Source: Castanea sativa
Taxonomy: Eukaryota > Streptophyta > Magnoliopsida > Fagales > Fagaceae
Reading direction: 5' to 3'
Assembly: GCF_040712315.1 (NCBI RefSeq)
Contig: NC_134020.1
Location: 9,395,436-9,459,435, forward strand
Length of the DNA stretch: 64,000 bases
The number at the start of each line of letters is the position of its first letter. The stretch's first letter is position 1. The notes under the pieces were generated by a model. That model worked only from the letters and a program-made list of their open reading frames with translations. It made no database searches and was not told the DNA's origin. This document shows positions 1 through 11,887 of this stretch, in pieces. The position numbers and the translations under genes are program-made.

Positions 1-147
1 GACCTCAATTGAATCTTCCACAATGTTCTCAATAATTACCATCTCTCTTTTTTTTTCAAGTTTTTTTTTTTTTTTCACTTTTTTTTTTTTTGGAATGATA
101 ACAGGAAACAAAAGATAAAAGGATAGAAAACTGATTTTAGAACCTGT
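1..147 (-). other. 5' leader of a chromovirus-like Ty3 element
   Basis: Untranslated leader of a minus-strand element that continues beyond the left window edge. It is very T-rich on the plus strand, and its last 60 bases match the leader found at 23230-23295 and, inverted, at 20900-20945. It directly follows the primer binding site at 148-159. No ORF is visible. Confidence 0.7.
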
Positions 148-159
148 GCTCTGATACCA
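148..159 (-). promoter_or_regulatory. Primer binding site (tRNA-iMet type)
   Basis: The minus strand reads TGGTATCAGAGC, the classical plant initiator-methionine tRNA complementary site used to prime minus-strand DNA synthesis. It lies 2 bases inside the LTR end at 162, which fixes the element's orientation as minus. Confidence 0.85.
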
Positions 160-161
160 AA

Positions 162-1025
162 TGATGCGAACCTCAATCGACACGCTTTGAGACCCAACAA
201 AAATATTGAAATATTTAATACCAAATGATGCGAACCTCAATCGACACGCTTTTAGACCCAACAAAAATATTGGAATATTTAACCCAGGAAAGCTAAAAAT
301 CAGATTTATGATAGAAACCCTGACCCAACGTTTATAAAAGAAACGCGAACCAAAGGTATAAGTTGACCTTGACCCAATGATTATAAAGAATCACGAACCA
401 AAGGTATAAAGTTTGAACGCCACAAGGAAGAATCCTTGATAAGTTCACAGTTCTTGAAGAACCAAAAGAGAGCAAAGTCTCACCTTTTTCTGAATTTTAT
501 TCAATAATAATCTGAAAAACGTTTACAGACTTCAGAGCCTATTTAAGGACTCCACAAAACTTGACAGACAAGAAAATATATTCTGAAATAACTCCTAATT
601 GATACCTTACCATATCAGGAAGCAAGTTTGACCTAAAAAGCATTAAATGCACCTAAAAACAAGGAAAATACCTAAAAAACGTACTAAATAATAAAACCCT
701 AAATAAAAGCTGATGTGGTCTGAAATTAGCAGATCCAAAATAGGAAAAAATCTGCCTTAACTGATACAGAGCTGGAAAGTCAATCAGCCATTAATTCATG
801 CCATAAATCACTCCCAATTAAGTCAGATCAGCCCTAAATAGCTTGAATTAAATTTACTACACTTCATCTTCCTTTGGGCCAAGCTTGGAACATCCTGCGT
901 TAGAATCAGCCCAAATCTCTTGAATCAGCCCATTAAGTGCTTCTTGGATCTTCTTGGATCTTGCTCTTGTAATAGGCCCAACTGGAACATGCAATGGATC
1001 CTTGAATACTTGTTGATTCTTATCA
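162..1025 (-). mobile_element. LTR of chromovirus-like Ty3 element (copy 1a)
   Basis: This is the 5' LTR of a minus-strand element. It begins TGATGCGAACC next to the primer site and ends ...TTATCA. It matches the LTR at 23310-24111 over almost its full length. The first 64 bases are duplicated in tandem (162-225 and 226-289), and the second unit is preceded by a TACCAAA remnant of the primer site. Without the duplication it is 800 bp, close to the 802 bp of the other copy. It sits inside a Tat LTR; the flank ATGAT (1026-1030) would be the target duplication, but the partner lies outside the window. Confidence 0.85.
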
Positions 1026-1788
1026 ATGATTACATTACATGTATCAATTTGTTCTTGCATTACATGCATCAATTTGTCTTTGCACTACATGCATAATTTC
1101 ATTCATTGCATACCTTAAAAATGATCTTGAGGTTCTAACGATTGCAATGGTGTGTCCGATTTCTAAATCGGACCATTAGATCAAAAGATATTCCATGATC
1201 AAGTTTGCATGGTCAGCATGCATTATGTCTAGGCAGAGTCGACCACACATGATTAATTTAAATTAATTCTGATTGGCTAAACAATTAAAATTAATTAAAT
1301 AATTTTGTGATTGGTTGATAATTAGTGTCTAAAATAGGGATGCATGCGTAGGAATAAAAGGGATGATTGGATAACAATAAAATTGTGGAAAATCTTAACT
1401 TTGTCGAGATTTATTTTAGGTTATTTATCTACAAGATAATTTTTCTTACAAAGCTTGAATTATCCAGAAAAGAGATAAAAAAAAAAAAAGAAAAAAATCA
1501 TGGACGGAGGATGAAAACACGTCTGGGTGCAAGGACTAGATCAAAAAACCATAGAATGAAAGTCCAAACGGCACCCGAACACAAAAGAGCATTTGACATC
1601 CAACAGTACCATTTGGCACTTTTTGAGTGCCAAACGGCACTTTAAAAGTGCCGAATTGGCATCTTTTGGGCTTTGGCTCAACGGCCTTCAGGTGACAATA
1701 AGGAACACCTTTTTCAATCTTTTCCCAGAAGGATAAGTCATGATTCGTATTCTACACTTCGGGGCTATTTTTTAGAGTTTTCTGGCCT

Positions 1789-1798
1789 CTATAAATAG
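1789..1798 (+). promoter_or_regulatory. TATA box of the Tat LTR
   Basis: CTATAAATAG is a strong plant TATA element. It is followed by the GACTGGGTCTC stretch and pyrimidine-rich sequence where transcription would begin about 30 bases downstream. The assignment rests on motif and position only. Confidence 0.6.
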
Positions 1799-2154
1799 AG
1801 ACTGGGTCTCATAATTTAGCACTTTTTTTCTACACTCTAAGAGGAATACATTTTGAGGCTTTCCAATTGCTGATACTTGCTGATCCTTTCTGACATTTGC
1901 TGCTTTAATTAGAGTTTTTAGGTTTCAAAGATAACTGAATAAGTTTCTTTGAACCCTAAAACATCATCTCAAGAACAAAGAGTGCTCATGCAAGAGGTTG
2001 TTTCCTTCACCCTATCTTTCTTGTGCTTCCTTTTTTCATATATTGATGAATGTTTTTATCCATAACATGAATGGTTCATCATTGTTTTGTTTAAAGCATG
2101 ATTTTTTATGTGATTATTATAATCTCTTTCTTGAATGTCAATAATCTGCATGTG

Positions 2155-2400
2155 AACAATTCTTTTTCTTAAAATAAAAACAGATTTGCATCTTTATAAG
2201 ATGTAGATCTGACTTTTTCTTAAAGTAAAAACAGATCTACCTCTTGATTAGATGTAGATCTGACTTTTTCTTAATCAAAAAATGGATCTGCATCTTTTTA
2301 AGATGTAGATCTGAATTTTTCTCAATCAAAAACTGATTTGTATCTTTCTTAGATACAAATCTAATTTTCTTTAACATATGCAGATTTTTGAAATAAAGAA
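2155..2400 (+). repeat. Tandem hairpin-forming repeats in the Tat LTR
   Basis: About four imperfect units of 55-60 bases. Each has a short inverted repeat of the type GCATCTT-TATA-AGATGTAGATC followed by TGACTTTTTCTTAA and AAAACAGATC. The same array is present in the other copy of this LTR at about 16975-17225. It lies downstream of the TATA box, so it would be transcribed as part of the leader and the 3' end of the RNA. Confidence 0.6.
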
Positions 2401-3191
2401 AATGATTAAACAAGTTTGTGTTTTTGTTTGTTTTGTTTATTCATGTTGCATAAATTTAAATTATGAGTAAAACTATCTTCTTAAAAAATCCTTTTCATTT
2501 TTTTTAACATATAAAAAACAGATCTGATATTTTTCAAACCAAAAGACTTTATTTTATGTGATAAAAACATATCTGAATTTTTATCTCCAAAAACCATTTT
2601 TTTCTAAATACTACAAAACATATTTGGTATTTTGACAAATCAAAAATCAAATTTTCTTACAAACCAAAACAGATCTGATTCTTTTCAAAAGAAGAGACTT
2701 CATTCATAAATAAATTTGTGTGATTTAGTTTTTTTTTTTTTTTTTATTTCACATGTTCAACATATCATTCATAAAATGTATAAAATGGTACATTGGTCAC
2801 AAGAGTCTAGAAGACCAGACTTTGTCTAGGCAGAATGGGTGCCTAACACCTTCTCATTCCGTAACCTAGCCTCTAAATTTAGGTATTTCGTTAAGTAAAT
2901 GTAAGCCTTGTCATTATTTTTGTTTTGGGTAGAATGTAACTAGGATAAAAAGCCATGTAATTATTTGGTAGTTTGTAACTAGGACCCAAAGCCATGTAAT
3001 TTTTCAATCTTTCAAATATGTAATTTTTATTCAATCAATGAAGAGAACAATTCAGTCATATATTATTTTTTTCTTATTTTTTTATAAAAAAAATAAGTGG
3101 CGACTCCACACCACTTACCCAAAAAGAGAGGTGCCCTAAAAAGCACTAAAAAATCTCTCTTTTTTGAGAGGCAATTTCCCGGTCTCTCACA

Positions 3192-3778
3192 CATGCCTAA
3201 TCCCATACCTCCCTTTTGGAACCTCAATGAATAATATTGCCATTATCACCAAAAGTCTAGCCACAAAATCGAAAATTGCTTTCACCTCAAACACAAGATA
3301 GAAGACCTCATAGACAATGGAACCCTCCCAAATCCCAACATCATCATTAAACCTGACACTAGAAAAAACCCTTAGTCCAATTATCATAGGACTCCCTCTC
3401 CATATCAAAATTGCATGCAAATAGATAAAGCTAAATGAGATTGTTCGAAGTTGATAGAGACCGCAAATGTCAATGTCAATGCCGTAGAAGTTCAAGGCAT
3501 ATGGAGTGAAGAAGATGAGGCCTTAAAAGAGGCAGTAGCAATATGGGGAATACTTCCCAAAGGAGTGATGGAATTAAAGAAAAGGGTTTTGAGGACAATT
3601 TAGCAAATATCACTAGGAGTGGGAAGCACTACAAGCCATCCTTTTTGGAAAAGGATCATCCTGGTAAGGAATTAGGGGAAGGGTCCAAGCCCACAGAAGC
3701 TAGGGGAAAAGAAGAGAAAGAAGATATGGATAGGGTCTTGATGCAATTGAAGAAGACCCAACCTCATGTGTATGGGGC
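3192..3778 (+). pseudogene. Tat element A: C-terminal part of gag
   Basis: Capsid/nucleocapsid end of a Ty3 Tat-type gag. In one frame it shows a zinc-knuckle-like CHYHQKSSHKIENC near 3240, spaced C-x2-H-x4-H-x4-C instead of the usual CCHC. This is followed by the family-typical segment LIDNGTLPNPNI and an acidic stretch around EVQGIWSEEDEALKEAV. Stops interrupt it, and a frameshift near 3778 separates it from the protease frame. Its N-terminal half is absent because the LTR is fused to it at 3192. The CHHC spacing recurs in the minus-strand gag near 35600, so it is probably a family trait and not damage. Confidence 0.75.
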
Positions 3779-4833
3779 TTGCTCATGGTCTCTCAAAACC
3801 ACCATAAGGCTCTCTTGGATACCTTGAATGGAAAAGAAGTACCTGTAGAAACTATATCACAAGAAGTTTTGTCTTTCATGGGGGTTGAAGATCCCTCAAG
3901 CCCTTTCCTTGCTTTTTCCAATGAAGATCCCCCCCCCCCCCTCGAAGGAGCTACTCACACTAAGCCCTTGCAAATCACCATTGAAGGCATGGGTGCCAAA
4001 GTCCCAATGGTTCTTATTAACAATGGATCCACCTTGAATGTTTGTCCTTTTAGGACCGCCCTCATTGTTGGCCTAGACATGGAGACCATCATTCCTTCTC
4101 CCTTAGCTGTAAGGACATATGACAACACTTCAAGAAAGGTCATGGATACTTTCAAGGCTCCTTGTAAGATTGGGCCAATGGAAACCATTGTGGAATTTCA
4201 TGTCATGGACATCACCCCAAATTACAACCTTCTCTTGGGAAGGGCTTGGCTTCACCCTAATGGGGCAATCTCTTCCTCACTACACCAAAAGATGAAGATC
4301 CCATGGAAAAGAGGGATTGCCATAGTACTTGGAGAGGTGAGATCCTAGCAACAGTTTGTGGACTCGAGGAAGGAGAGAGTGGGCTTCAAATGAGTGGCTT
4401 TGAGTTCATCAATATGGCCGATTATGGAGTAAAGGATGAAAAGTATACTACCAATTTATTCCCATATTGTAGCTATGAGGTGATTGTAATGATGAAAAAC
4501 ATGGGATAATTTTTGGTGTGGGCCTTGGGAAGGAAGGAAAGAGTTAGTTGAGTTCCCCAATATCAAGACTTAAGTGACCAAGGAGGGTTTAGGATTCCTT
4601 GAAGGCTGCGATGGAATCAAGAAAAACCATGGCACTCTCAATGGGAATTTTGTGAAAGAAGGAGGAGACTTCCCTTATTGTGGCTTCCATGAACCTTGGG
4701 TAGGTAAAGATGGAAGGGTGTATCTAGGTTGGAAAATTTTCTTTAATGATAAACTCACTTTTAAGGAGAAGGCTACCATGGTGATCAAAGAAGTGCAAGA
4801 AGAGGTCGATTAGGTGAACTACATGGATGCTAA
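3779..4833 (+). pseudogene. Tat element A: aspartic protease region
   Basis: Retropepsin-like protease region of a Ty3 Tat element, which would cleave the Gag-Pol polyprotein. The segment MVLINNGSTLNVCPF near 4010 is the active-site region. The catalytic Asp of the family's D-N-G-S motif is Asn here (codon 4019-4021). The later YNLLLGRAWLH matches the family's second conserved segment, the hydrophobic-G-R block. A run of 13 C at 3929-3941 lies in frame. The frame is lost near 4348, and later pieces (FINMADYGVKD; the stretch 4574-4813) continue in other frames. The reading is cut at 4833 by a solo LTR and resumes at 6043. Confidence 0.8.
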
Positions 4834-6037
4834 TGTTGGGGTTTATGCCCTAAAATACAATTTATTGGCATGTTATATATAATTAAATTGTTTAATTATG
4901 TGAGACTATTTATAAATGAACTAATGGGACATTATCTTAGTCCATGAGATGCATAGTATGTGATTTATGTGAAAAGTCACAGAAGATATAAATCACAAGT
5001 TCTTTTTAAACTCAGAAGTTTAGTTCGTAGTCGATGATGAAATTGGGCATTTCATCTGCGAAGACTATAATATATCAACTAAGATGATTTGTCTTGATCA
5101 TGGAAATGGAGATTTCTAGTTGGTATGTTGATATGTTTTAAGAGTTAAGACATATTGAACTGGACCGCTGTGAGATTTATTATTCTCCTAACGACTGTCA
5201 ATTGAATAATAAATCTCACGACTTCTATTTACATCAACTCTAAATCCTGAGAGAATAATGAACCTGATCATGAGATGTAGGTTGCTTTGATATATCAGGA
5301 GTGAGATCTAAAAGTTACGATTAAAACCTCAGTATGTTGGGCAACCACATTTAGTGTTGATGGAACATATATTCTCAAGATGAAATTCATAGTCTCTTAA
5401 TGGAGATACAAAATATTCCCTTGAGATAAGTTTAATGGGTTTGGTTATTCAGAGAGTTGGGCCCAACTACTTTAGTAAGGAGTTACTAAAGTATATATTT
5501 ATGGAATTAAATTTAATAAATATATAATGAATAACATAAAGGATTAAACCGGGTACTCAAGGATAAGATGTAGTAATTTACAAAGTGGCAGTCTACATTC
5601 ATGACTTTGTGTTACTACGAATATTTTAATGAAGGGGTTGCATGTATAATAAAGTCTTGGGATATAATTTATAGATAGGGCCTAGAGTGCAACTATATTT
5701 ATATAGTGGTATTAAATATAGTTAATGGTAACATCATTCAGAAATGGTTTTATGTGAGTGTTGGACACTCTTCTATTCTCTCCTTTGGAAACTGATTGAG
5801 AGACCACACATCTTGTGCATTAAGTGGAATTGGAGTGAAGATTAAAAAGTCTTCCCAGGTGCTTCTGATCTTTAGTTTTGAATTTTACCGCACCAAGGTA
5901 CGCTCTCTTGTTCTCTAATTCTGAAACTTACATAGTACATGTTATCAATTGCGAGTGAAGTAGATCCGTTAATTTTTTTTTTCGCTGCACATGTTTGCAT
6001 GAGATACAAACAAGTATTTTCCATGTATTTTCCAATA
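4834..6037 (+). mobile_element. Copia solo LTR (LTR3a) with GCTAA target duplication
   Basis: Starts TGTTGGGGTTTATGCCC and ends ...TTTTCCAATA, 1204 bp. It is flanked by perfect 5-bp direct repeats GCTAA at 4829-4833 and 6038-6042. It resembles the copia LTRs at 10373, 45504 and 61281 (those on the opposite strand). No internal sequence remains, so it arose by recombination between two LTRs of one insertion. It lies inside the protease-RT linker of Tat element A. Confidence 0.95.
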
Positions 6038-6042
6038 GCTAA

Positions 6043-7501
6043 AGCAATGAAGACCATAATGAAAATGAGTGGGGACGTGTTTGCCATCATCGATGAAGAG
6101 CTAAGTGATCCTTCCAAGCTCATCATGCCTGTCATAGGGTCCATTAATAATTAAACTTGGGTTGGGTTTTCTAAGAGCATGGGGAAAAAGTTTTGTAATG
6201 CAAGTTCGAATGTACTTTTCAATATTTTCAATAAGATGAATTCTGATTTGGCTTACTTTGATGTGTCCCATAACATTGAAATTTTACACTTAAATGTTTG
6301 AAATGAATTTGAAAATGAAATTAATAAACAATTGGAAAAGAAAATTGAACCTATGGAACCAACTCTTGAAACTATTAATTTTGGCAATGATGAAAATTCA
6401 CGCTTAATTAAAATTGGCTCAACCTTGAATCAAAAAGAAAAGAAAGATCTTCAAGAACTCCTTATGGAATTTCAAGAAGTGTTTGCATGGTCCTATGAAG
6501 ATAAGCCTAGAAATTGACCCTGAGATAGCTCAGCATCACATTGATACCCATGACCACATGGTGCCTGTCAAGTAAAAATTGAGAAGAATGAGGACTGAAT
6601 GGCTTTTAAAGATCAAAGAGGAAGTCACTAAGCAACTAAAGGTAGAGTTCATTAAACCCGTAAACCAAGCCGAATGGATAGCCAAGCCAATGTTGTACCT
6701 GTACCTAAGAAGGATGGAAAGGTAAGGATATGTGTGGATTTTAGAGACTTAAATAAGGCATTCTCTAAGGATGACTTCCCCTTTCCCCACATTGATGTCT
6801 TGGTAGATAACACGGTGGGAAGTGCCTTGATGTCCTTCATGGATGGCTTTTTGGGATACAACCAAATCAAGATGGCTCCTAAAGATATGACCAAAACCAC
6901 TTTCACTACTGAATGGGAAATCTATGGTTACACAGTAATGCCGTTTGGCCTCAAGAATGCTTGGGCAACTTACCAAAGGATGGCTACAGCCTTACTGCAT
7001 GATATGATGCATAATAAGGTAGAGGTGTATGTTAATGATATGATAGTAAAATCCAAGGATAAAGGAAGCCACACCACAAACTTGAGGAAGTTCTCCGAGA
7101 GGATTAAAGAATATAGATTGAAATTGAATCCACAAAAGTGCGCCTTCGGAGTAACTGCTGAAAGTTGTTAGGGTTCCTAGTGAGTTATAGAGGGATAGAA
7201 ATTAACCTATCCAAGATTAAAGCCATATTGGAGATGCCTTCTCCCAAAAGTGAGAAAGAGATAAGCTTCGGTTGATTACAATACATTAGTCAATTCATTG
7301 CCAAGATCACTTCCACTTGTGAGCCCATCTTTAAACTCTTAAGGAAGAATGAACCACACACATGGAACGTTGAGTGCCAAAAAGCCTTTGAACTTTTCAA
7401 TGAATATCTCCTCCACCCACCTATCCTAGTGCCTCCACAACATGGAAAACCCTTACTCTTGTACCTCTTTATCATAAGGGATGCAGTTGGAAGTATGCTC
7501 G
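6043..7501 (+). pseudogene. Tat element A: reverse transcriptase and start of RNase H
   Basis: Pol of a Ty3 Tat element. Visible are the pre-RT segment ending FQEVFAWSYED near 6500, RT core blocks VPVPKKDGKVRICVDFRDLN (6690s), SFMDGFLGYNQIKM with the motif A aspartate (about 6834-6875), MPFGLKNAWATYQR (about 6940) and the catalytic box, which reads YVND in place of YVDD (Asn codon 7034-7036). After a stop near 7170 come the thumb/connection and the RNase H start (KPLLLYL near 7447). Several stops lie between 6517 and 6674. The copy is truncated at 7501 by a copia LTR; the rest of RNase H and integrase is absent. Confidence 0.88.
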
Positions 7502-8290
7502 TGTTGGTGCCCTAAAATCCAATTTATTGACATGTCATAAATAATTAAATTGTTTAATTTTATGAGACTGTTTATAAATGAACTAATGGGACATTATCAC
7601 GATCCATGAGATGCATTGTATGTGATTTATGTGAAAACATCACAGAAGATGTAAATCAAAAGTTCCTTGTAAACTCAAAATATAGTTCGTAGTCGATGAT
7701 GAAATTGGGTGTTTCATCTGCGAAGACTATAACACATCAACTAAGATGATTTGTCTTGATCATGGAAATGGAGACTTCTAGTTGATGTGTTGATTTGTCT
7801 TAAGAGTTAAGACATATTGAATTGGACCGTTGTGAGATTAGTTATTCAATCAGCAACTATCAGCTCAATGATTAATCTCACGACTTCTAATTTCATAGAC
7901 TCTCAATCCTGAGAGGGTAGTGAACCTAATCATGAAATGTAGGTTACTTTGATATATCAGGAGTGAGATCTAATATTCACGGTCAAAACCTCAGTATGTT
8001 GGGTAACCACATGTAGTATTAAGGGAACACATATTCTCAAGATGAAATCCATAATCTCTTTTTATAGAGACACGAAATATCCCCTTGAGATAAGTTTAAT
8101 GGGAAATGGTTATTCAGGGCGCCCAATTTAGTAAGGAGTTACTAAAGCTTATATTTATTGAAATTGGATTTCAATAAATGTGAATAACTAAAATATTAAA
8201 CCAGGTACTCAAGGATAAAATAGTTGTTCACAAAGTGACAGTTCATTATGACTTTGTTCACTACGGATATTTCATGGAGGGGTCAAATGT
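7502..8290 (+). mobile_element. Truncated copia LTR (LTR3b)
   Basis: Begins TGTTGGTGCCC and follows the copia LTR consensus seen at 10373-11733 (inverted) for about 790 bases. It stops near 8290, where minus-strand copia coding sequence begins. The junction has a short shared AATGTA-like stretch, suggesting microhomology-mediated joining. The 3' part of the LTR is missing. It interrupts the RNase H region of Tat element A. Confidence 0.8.
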
Positions 8291-8959
8291 ATGAACTAAT
8301 TCAAGCAACTCTTAAGCTCTTCTACCTTTTGCATTAAAAGGTCATTTGGTCATTTTGCCTTCCAAACAAGATTCACAAATTGGAAATTCATCAAAGTCCT
8401 ATGTCTCTAAGAGTTCATCTTTGATCAGTCTTTGAATTCTATTTGGATTTATATGACCCAAACGCAAGTGCCAAGCATATGCATCATTAGTAGAAGAAAA
8501 CTTTCTCTTTAATGATTTTACATGAGAGTTATTATCTAATTCATAATTATATAATTCATGCTTATCAGGAGTTAATATATAAAGATCATCCACAATATTT
8601 CCAGAATAAATAAACACTTATCCTTCTTTATTACAACATTGTCGTTTAGGATAACACAATATCCATGTTTACCTAAATAAGTTGCAGAAATTAAATTCCT
8701 ACAAACATTAGGTACATACAAACAGTCTTCCAATATTAGAACTCTAAACTCAAAGCATAAATTAACAACTCCAACAGCTACAATCGGAATCCTATTCCCA
8801 TCAGCCAAAGTAAGAAAAAATTCCCCTTCATTAAGCTTTCTGGTCTCTTGGAACCCCTGCAAAGAATTGCAGATGTGATTAGTACAACCTGAATCCACAC
8901 ACAAGGAATTCGTGGGATTCTGTACCAAACATATTTCAAGAAGAAAGGAACTTTTCATA
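8291..8959 (-). pseudogene. Copia protease and integrase N-terminus
   Basis: Read on the minus strand after gag. The protease active site is intact: CVDSGCTNHIC around 8880-8905, the D-S-G type of Ty1/copia. It is followed by LEDCLYVPNVCRNLISATYL, which is typical of the copia protease. The GAG-pre-integrase/zinc part shows AYAWHLRLGHINPNRIQRL near 8450. The sequence ends abruptly at about 8291 against a plus-strand LTR, so the integrase core, RT and RNase H are absent. The matching region of the fuller element is 58340-58860. Confidence 0.85.
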
Positions 8960-9114
8960 CCTTTATTCTTGGCAACTCTAAATATTGAACAATTCCTCTT
9001 CCAATGTCTTTTCTCACCACAATGGAAACACTTTCCTTTGATCTTCTTTCCTTTGTCGGCAACCCCTAAGGCAATTTGTTTACCATCTTTCTTGGTGAAG
9101 TCCTTCTTCTTCTT

Positions 9115-9146
<32 letters not shown>

Positions 9147-9803
9147 CCTTGTCTTTCGACTTAGGTTGAGAAGTAAAAGCTTCAGCCATATTGGCATCAA
9201 CATTAGAAGTACCAAGGATGCCTTCTACCGCCACTAACTCATTCATTAATTTTGACAATGAATAAATCTTTTTGTTCATATTATAATTAAGTCTGAATTC
9301 CTTGAATGATTTTGGTAGTGACTGGAGTATCATATCCACTTGGGATTCTCCATCAATGTCGACACCAAAAATTTCCAATGTAGATTAGAGATCATCTTAA
9401 GACAATGCTTCCTCACTGAACTAGCTTCAGCCATTTTGGCATTATAAATTTGCCTCATAGTCTCTTGCCTTGCAGAACGACCTTGCAAACCAAACATCTC
9501 CTTCAGACTGAGCATAATGTCCACAGCTAGTTCTACATCCGGCATTTGATGCTATAAAACATTTGAAATAGATGCTAGTATATAGCATTTGGCCATCTCA
9601 TTAGATATCTGCCAACGATCATATCGCTGTTTTTCCTCAAGAGGAACATCTAATGAGGGAAAGCTAGGACATGGTTGAGTAAGTACATATTTGTGCTCTT
9701 CAGCTGTAAGAACAATGTCCAAATTTCTTTTCCAGTCAACATAGTTGGATCCAGTCAGTTTGTTTTGATTAACAATAGCAACAAGTGGGCTAAATGATGC
9801 CAT
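8960..9803 (-). pseudogene. Copia gag
   Basis: Capsid/nucleocapsid gene of a Ty1/copia element. The start is ATG at 9803 (MASFSPLVAIVNQNKLTGSN), followed by the family's SNYVDWKRNLDIVL segment. A frameshift/stop near 9545 and another near 9378 break it into three pieces. A nucleocapsid knuckle CFHCGEKRHWKRNC sits near 8995-9040 (CCHC spacing kept). Just upstream is a poly-lysine tract made by an AAG microsatellite. It is highly similar to 58907-59746. Confidence 0.88.
9103..9144 (+). repeat. (CTT)14 microsatellite encoding poly-lysine in copia gag
   Basis: Fourteen perfect CTT units, AAG on the coding minus strand. They encode the lysine run just before the zinc knuckle. The homologous gag at 59056-59080 has a shorter, less pure version, so its length varies between copies. 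Confidence 0.9.
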
Positions 9804-10017
9804 GATAAAATCTGAAAGTAATAAACATGAATATAATAAGTGAACTAGACATTATCTATTTAGCATATAAGCATATAATATGGAACCTTAATAAAACCAT
9901 AATATAATATATGCAACGACAACCCAATCACATGTTTATAATTCCTTGGTAGCAAGTTTATTATAAATACTATGATTGACTGAGCACTATTCTCATTATT
10001 AGTGCTATTATGATAAT
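9804..10017 (-). other. Copia leader remnant
   Basis: Untranslated sequence upstream of gag, matching 59747-59965 of the fuller copia element. It ends at the LTR at 10018 without a primer binding site, so about 1.3 kb of leader plus the primer site have been lost by deletion. No ORF is seen. Confidence 0.7.
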
Positions 10018-11887
10018 GTTGGAAAAACACATGAAAATACGTGTTTGTATCTTATATAAAACATGCGCAGCGGAAAATTAACGGATCTACTTCACTCGCA
10101 ATTGATAACATGTACTATGTAAGTTCAGAATTTAAGAACAAGAAAGTGTACATTGGTGGGTGAAATTCAAAACCAAAGATCAGAAGCACTTGGAAATACT
10201 TTTAATCTTCACTTCAATTCTACTTAACGCCCAAGATGTGTGGTCTCTCAATTAGTTTCGAAGGAGAGAATAGGAGAGTGTCCAACACTCACATACAAAC
10301 CATTTCATTCTTTGTATATAAAAAAAAAAAAACACTATGAAAAGGTCTTATGAAAACCCTGTTAGAAATTCTTGTTGGAAAATCTGGTTTTGCATCTCAT
10401 ACAAAAAACCCAGCGGAAGCAACAAACATGGATCTATTTCATTCATGATTGATAACATGCACTATGTAAATTTTAGAATTTAAGAACAAAATAGCGTACC
10501 TTGGTGTGGTAAAATTCAAAATAAAAGATTAAAAGTACTTGGGAATACTTTTAATTTTCACTCTAATTCCACTTTATGCCCAAGAAGTGTGGTTTCTTAA
10601 TTAGTTTCCAAGAGAGAAGAATTGAATGGCTTCACTCACACATACACACCATTTTACAATGATGTCTCTCTTTTTTTCTCTTTCTGTATATTTCTCCCTT
10701 TATAATTAACTGATTATCTAATTGGACTGGTCTATTGGGCCTTTCCGATTGGGCTTTAGTGTGTGGCTTGGAGTGGGACCAAAAGGGACTAATAAAACAC
10801 TAGCTCCAATGGGCCTTGGGCTTTTCTATCAACTTTTGCAAGTCCAAAGTTACCATTAATTATATTTAATACCACTATATAAATGTAATTGCACTCTACG
10901 CCTTATTAATAAATTATATCCCAAGACTCTAATGATATCATTTGACCCCTCCATGAAATATCCATAGTGAACAAATTCATAATAAATTGTCACTTTGTAA
11001 ACAACTATTTTATCCTTGAGTACCCGGTTTAATCTTTTAGTTATTCACATTTATTGAAATCCAATTTCAATAAATATAAGTTTTAGTAACTCCTTACTAA
11101 AGTGGGTGCCCTGAATAACCAGTTCCCATTAAACTTATCTCAAGGGGATATTTCGTGTCTCTATAAAAAGAGATTATGGATTCCATCTTGAGAATATGTG
11201 TTCCCTTAACACTACATGTGGTTACCCAACATACTGAGGTTTTGACCATGAATATTAGATCACATTCCTGATATATCAAAGTAACCTACATTTCATGATC
11301 GGGTTCACTACCCTCTCAGGATTAAGAGTCTATGAAATTAGAAGTCGTGAGATTAATTATTCAGGTGACAGTAGTTGATTGAATAATTAATCTCACAGCG
11401 GTCCAGTTCAATATGTCTTAACTCTTAAGACATATCAACACATCAACTAGAAGTCTCAACTTCCATGATCAAGACAAATCATCTTAGTTGATGTGTTATA
11501 GTCTTCGCAGATGAAACGCCCAATTTCATCACCGACTACGAACTACATTTCGAGTTTACAAGGAACTTGTGATTTACATCTTCTGTGACCAAATCACATA
11601 AATCACATACAATACATCTCATGGACTATGATAATGTTCCATTAATTCATTTATAAATAGTCTCATATAATTAAACAATTCAATTATTTATGACATGCCA
11701 ATAAATTGGATTTTTAGGGCATAAACCCCAACAATTCTGTATGTTTCTCTCCATATATATAACTGATTATCTAATTGGGCTAGCCTTTTGAGCCATTCCA
11801 ATTGGGCTCTTGTGTGTGGCTTGGAGTGGGAACAAAAGGGACTAATAAGACACTAGCTCCAATGGGCCTTGGGCTTTTCTGTCAACA
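10018..11887 (-). mobile_element. Truncated copia LTR (LTR3c) interrupted by LTR3d
   Basis: Two parts, 10018-10372 and 11739-11887, belong to one minus-strand LTR starting TGTTGGAAAAAC on the plus strand. It breaks off at GTCAAC near 11887, where Tat gag sequence begins. It would be the 5' LTR of the gag at 8960-9803. The interior is occupied by a later solo LTR. Confidence 0.8.
10373..11733 (-). mobile_element. Nested copia solo LTR (LTR3d) with ATTCT target duplication
   Basis: Complete 1361-bp LTR, minus orientation (plus strand TGTTGGAAAATCTGG...CCCCAACA). It is flanked by perfect direct repeats ATTCT at 10368-10372 and 11734-11738, both in the older LTR3c. It is therefore younger than its host LTR. 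No internal sequence remains. Confidence 0.95.

Larger units (their letters stand above)
1026..3191 (+). mobile_element. Tat/Ogre-type LTR (copy 2a, 5' end cut off by the nested LTR)
   Basis: It matches 16285-18073 along its length, including the GTGGCGACTCCAC stretch near its end and the terminus ...CTCTCACA. It retains about 440 bases (roughly 1534-1975) that the other copy lacks, and these include a TATA box. The normal 5' terminus is separated by the inserted LTR at 162-1025. At 3192 it is fused directly to the C-terminal part of gag, so primer site, leader and gag N-terminus have been deleted. Confidence 0.85.

Noticed and set aside
3187..3495. 102-codon minus-strand ORF
   Set aside because: It is the antisense shadow of the gag segment containing the CHHC knuckle on the plus strand.
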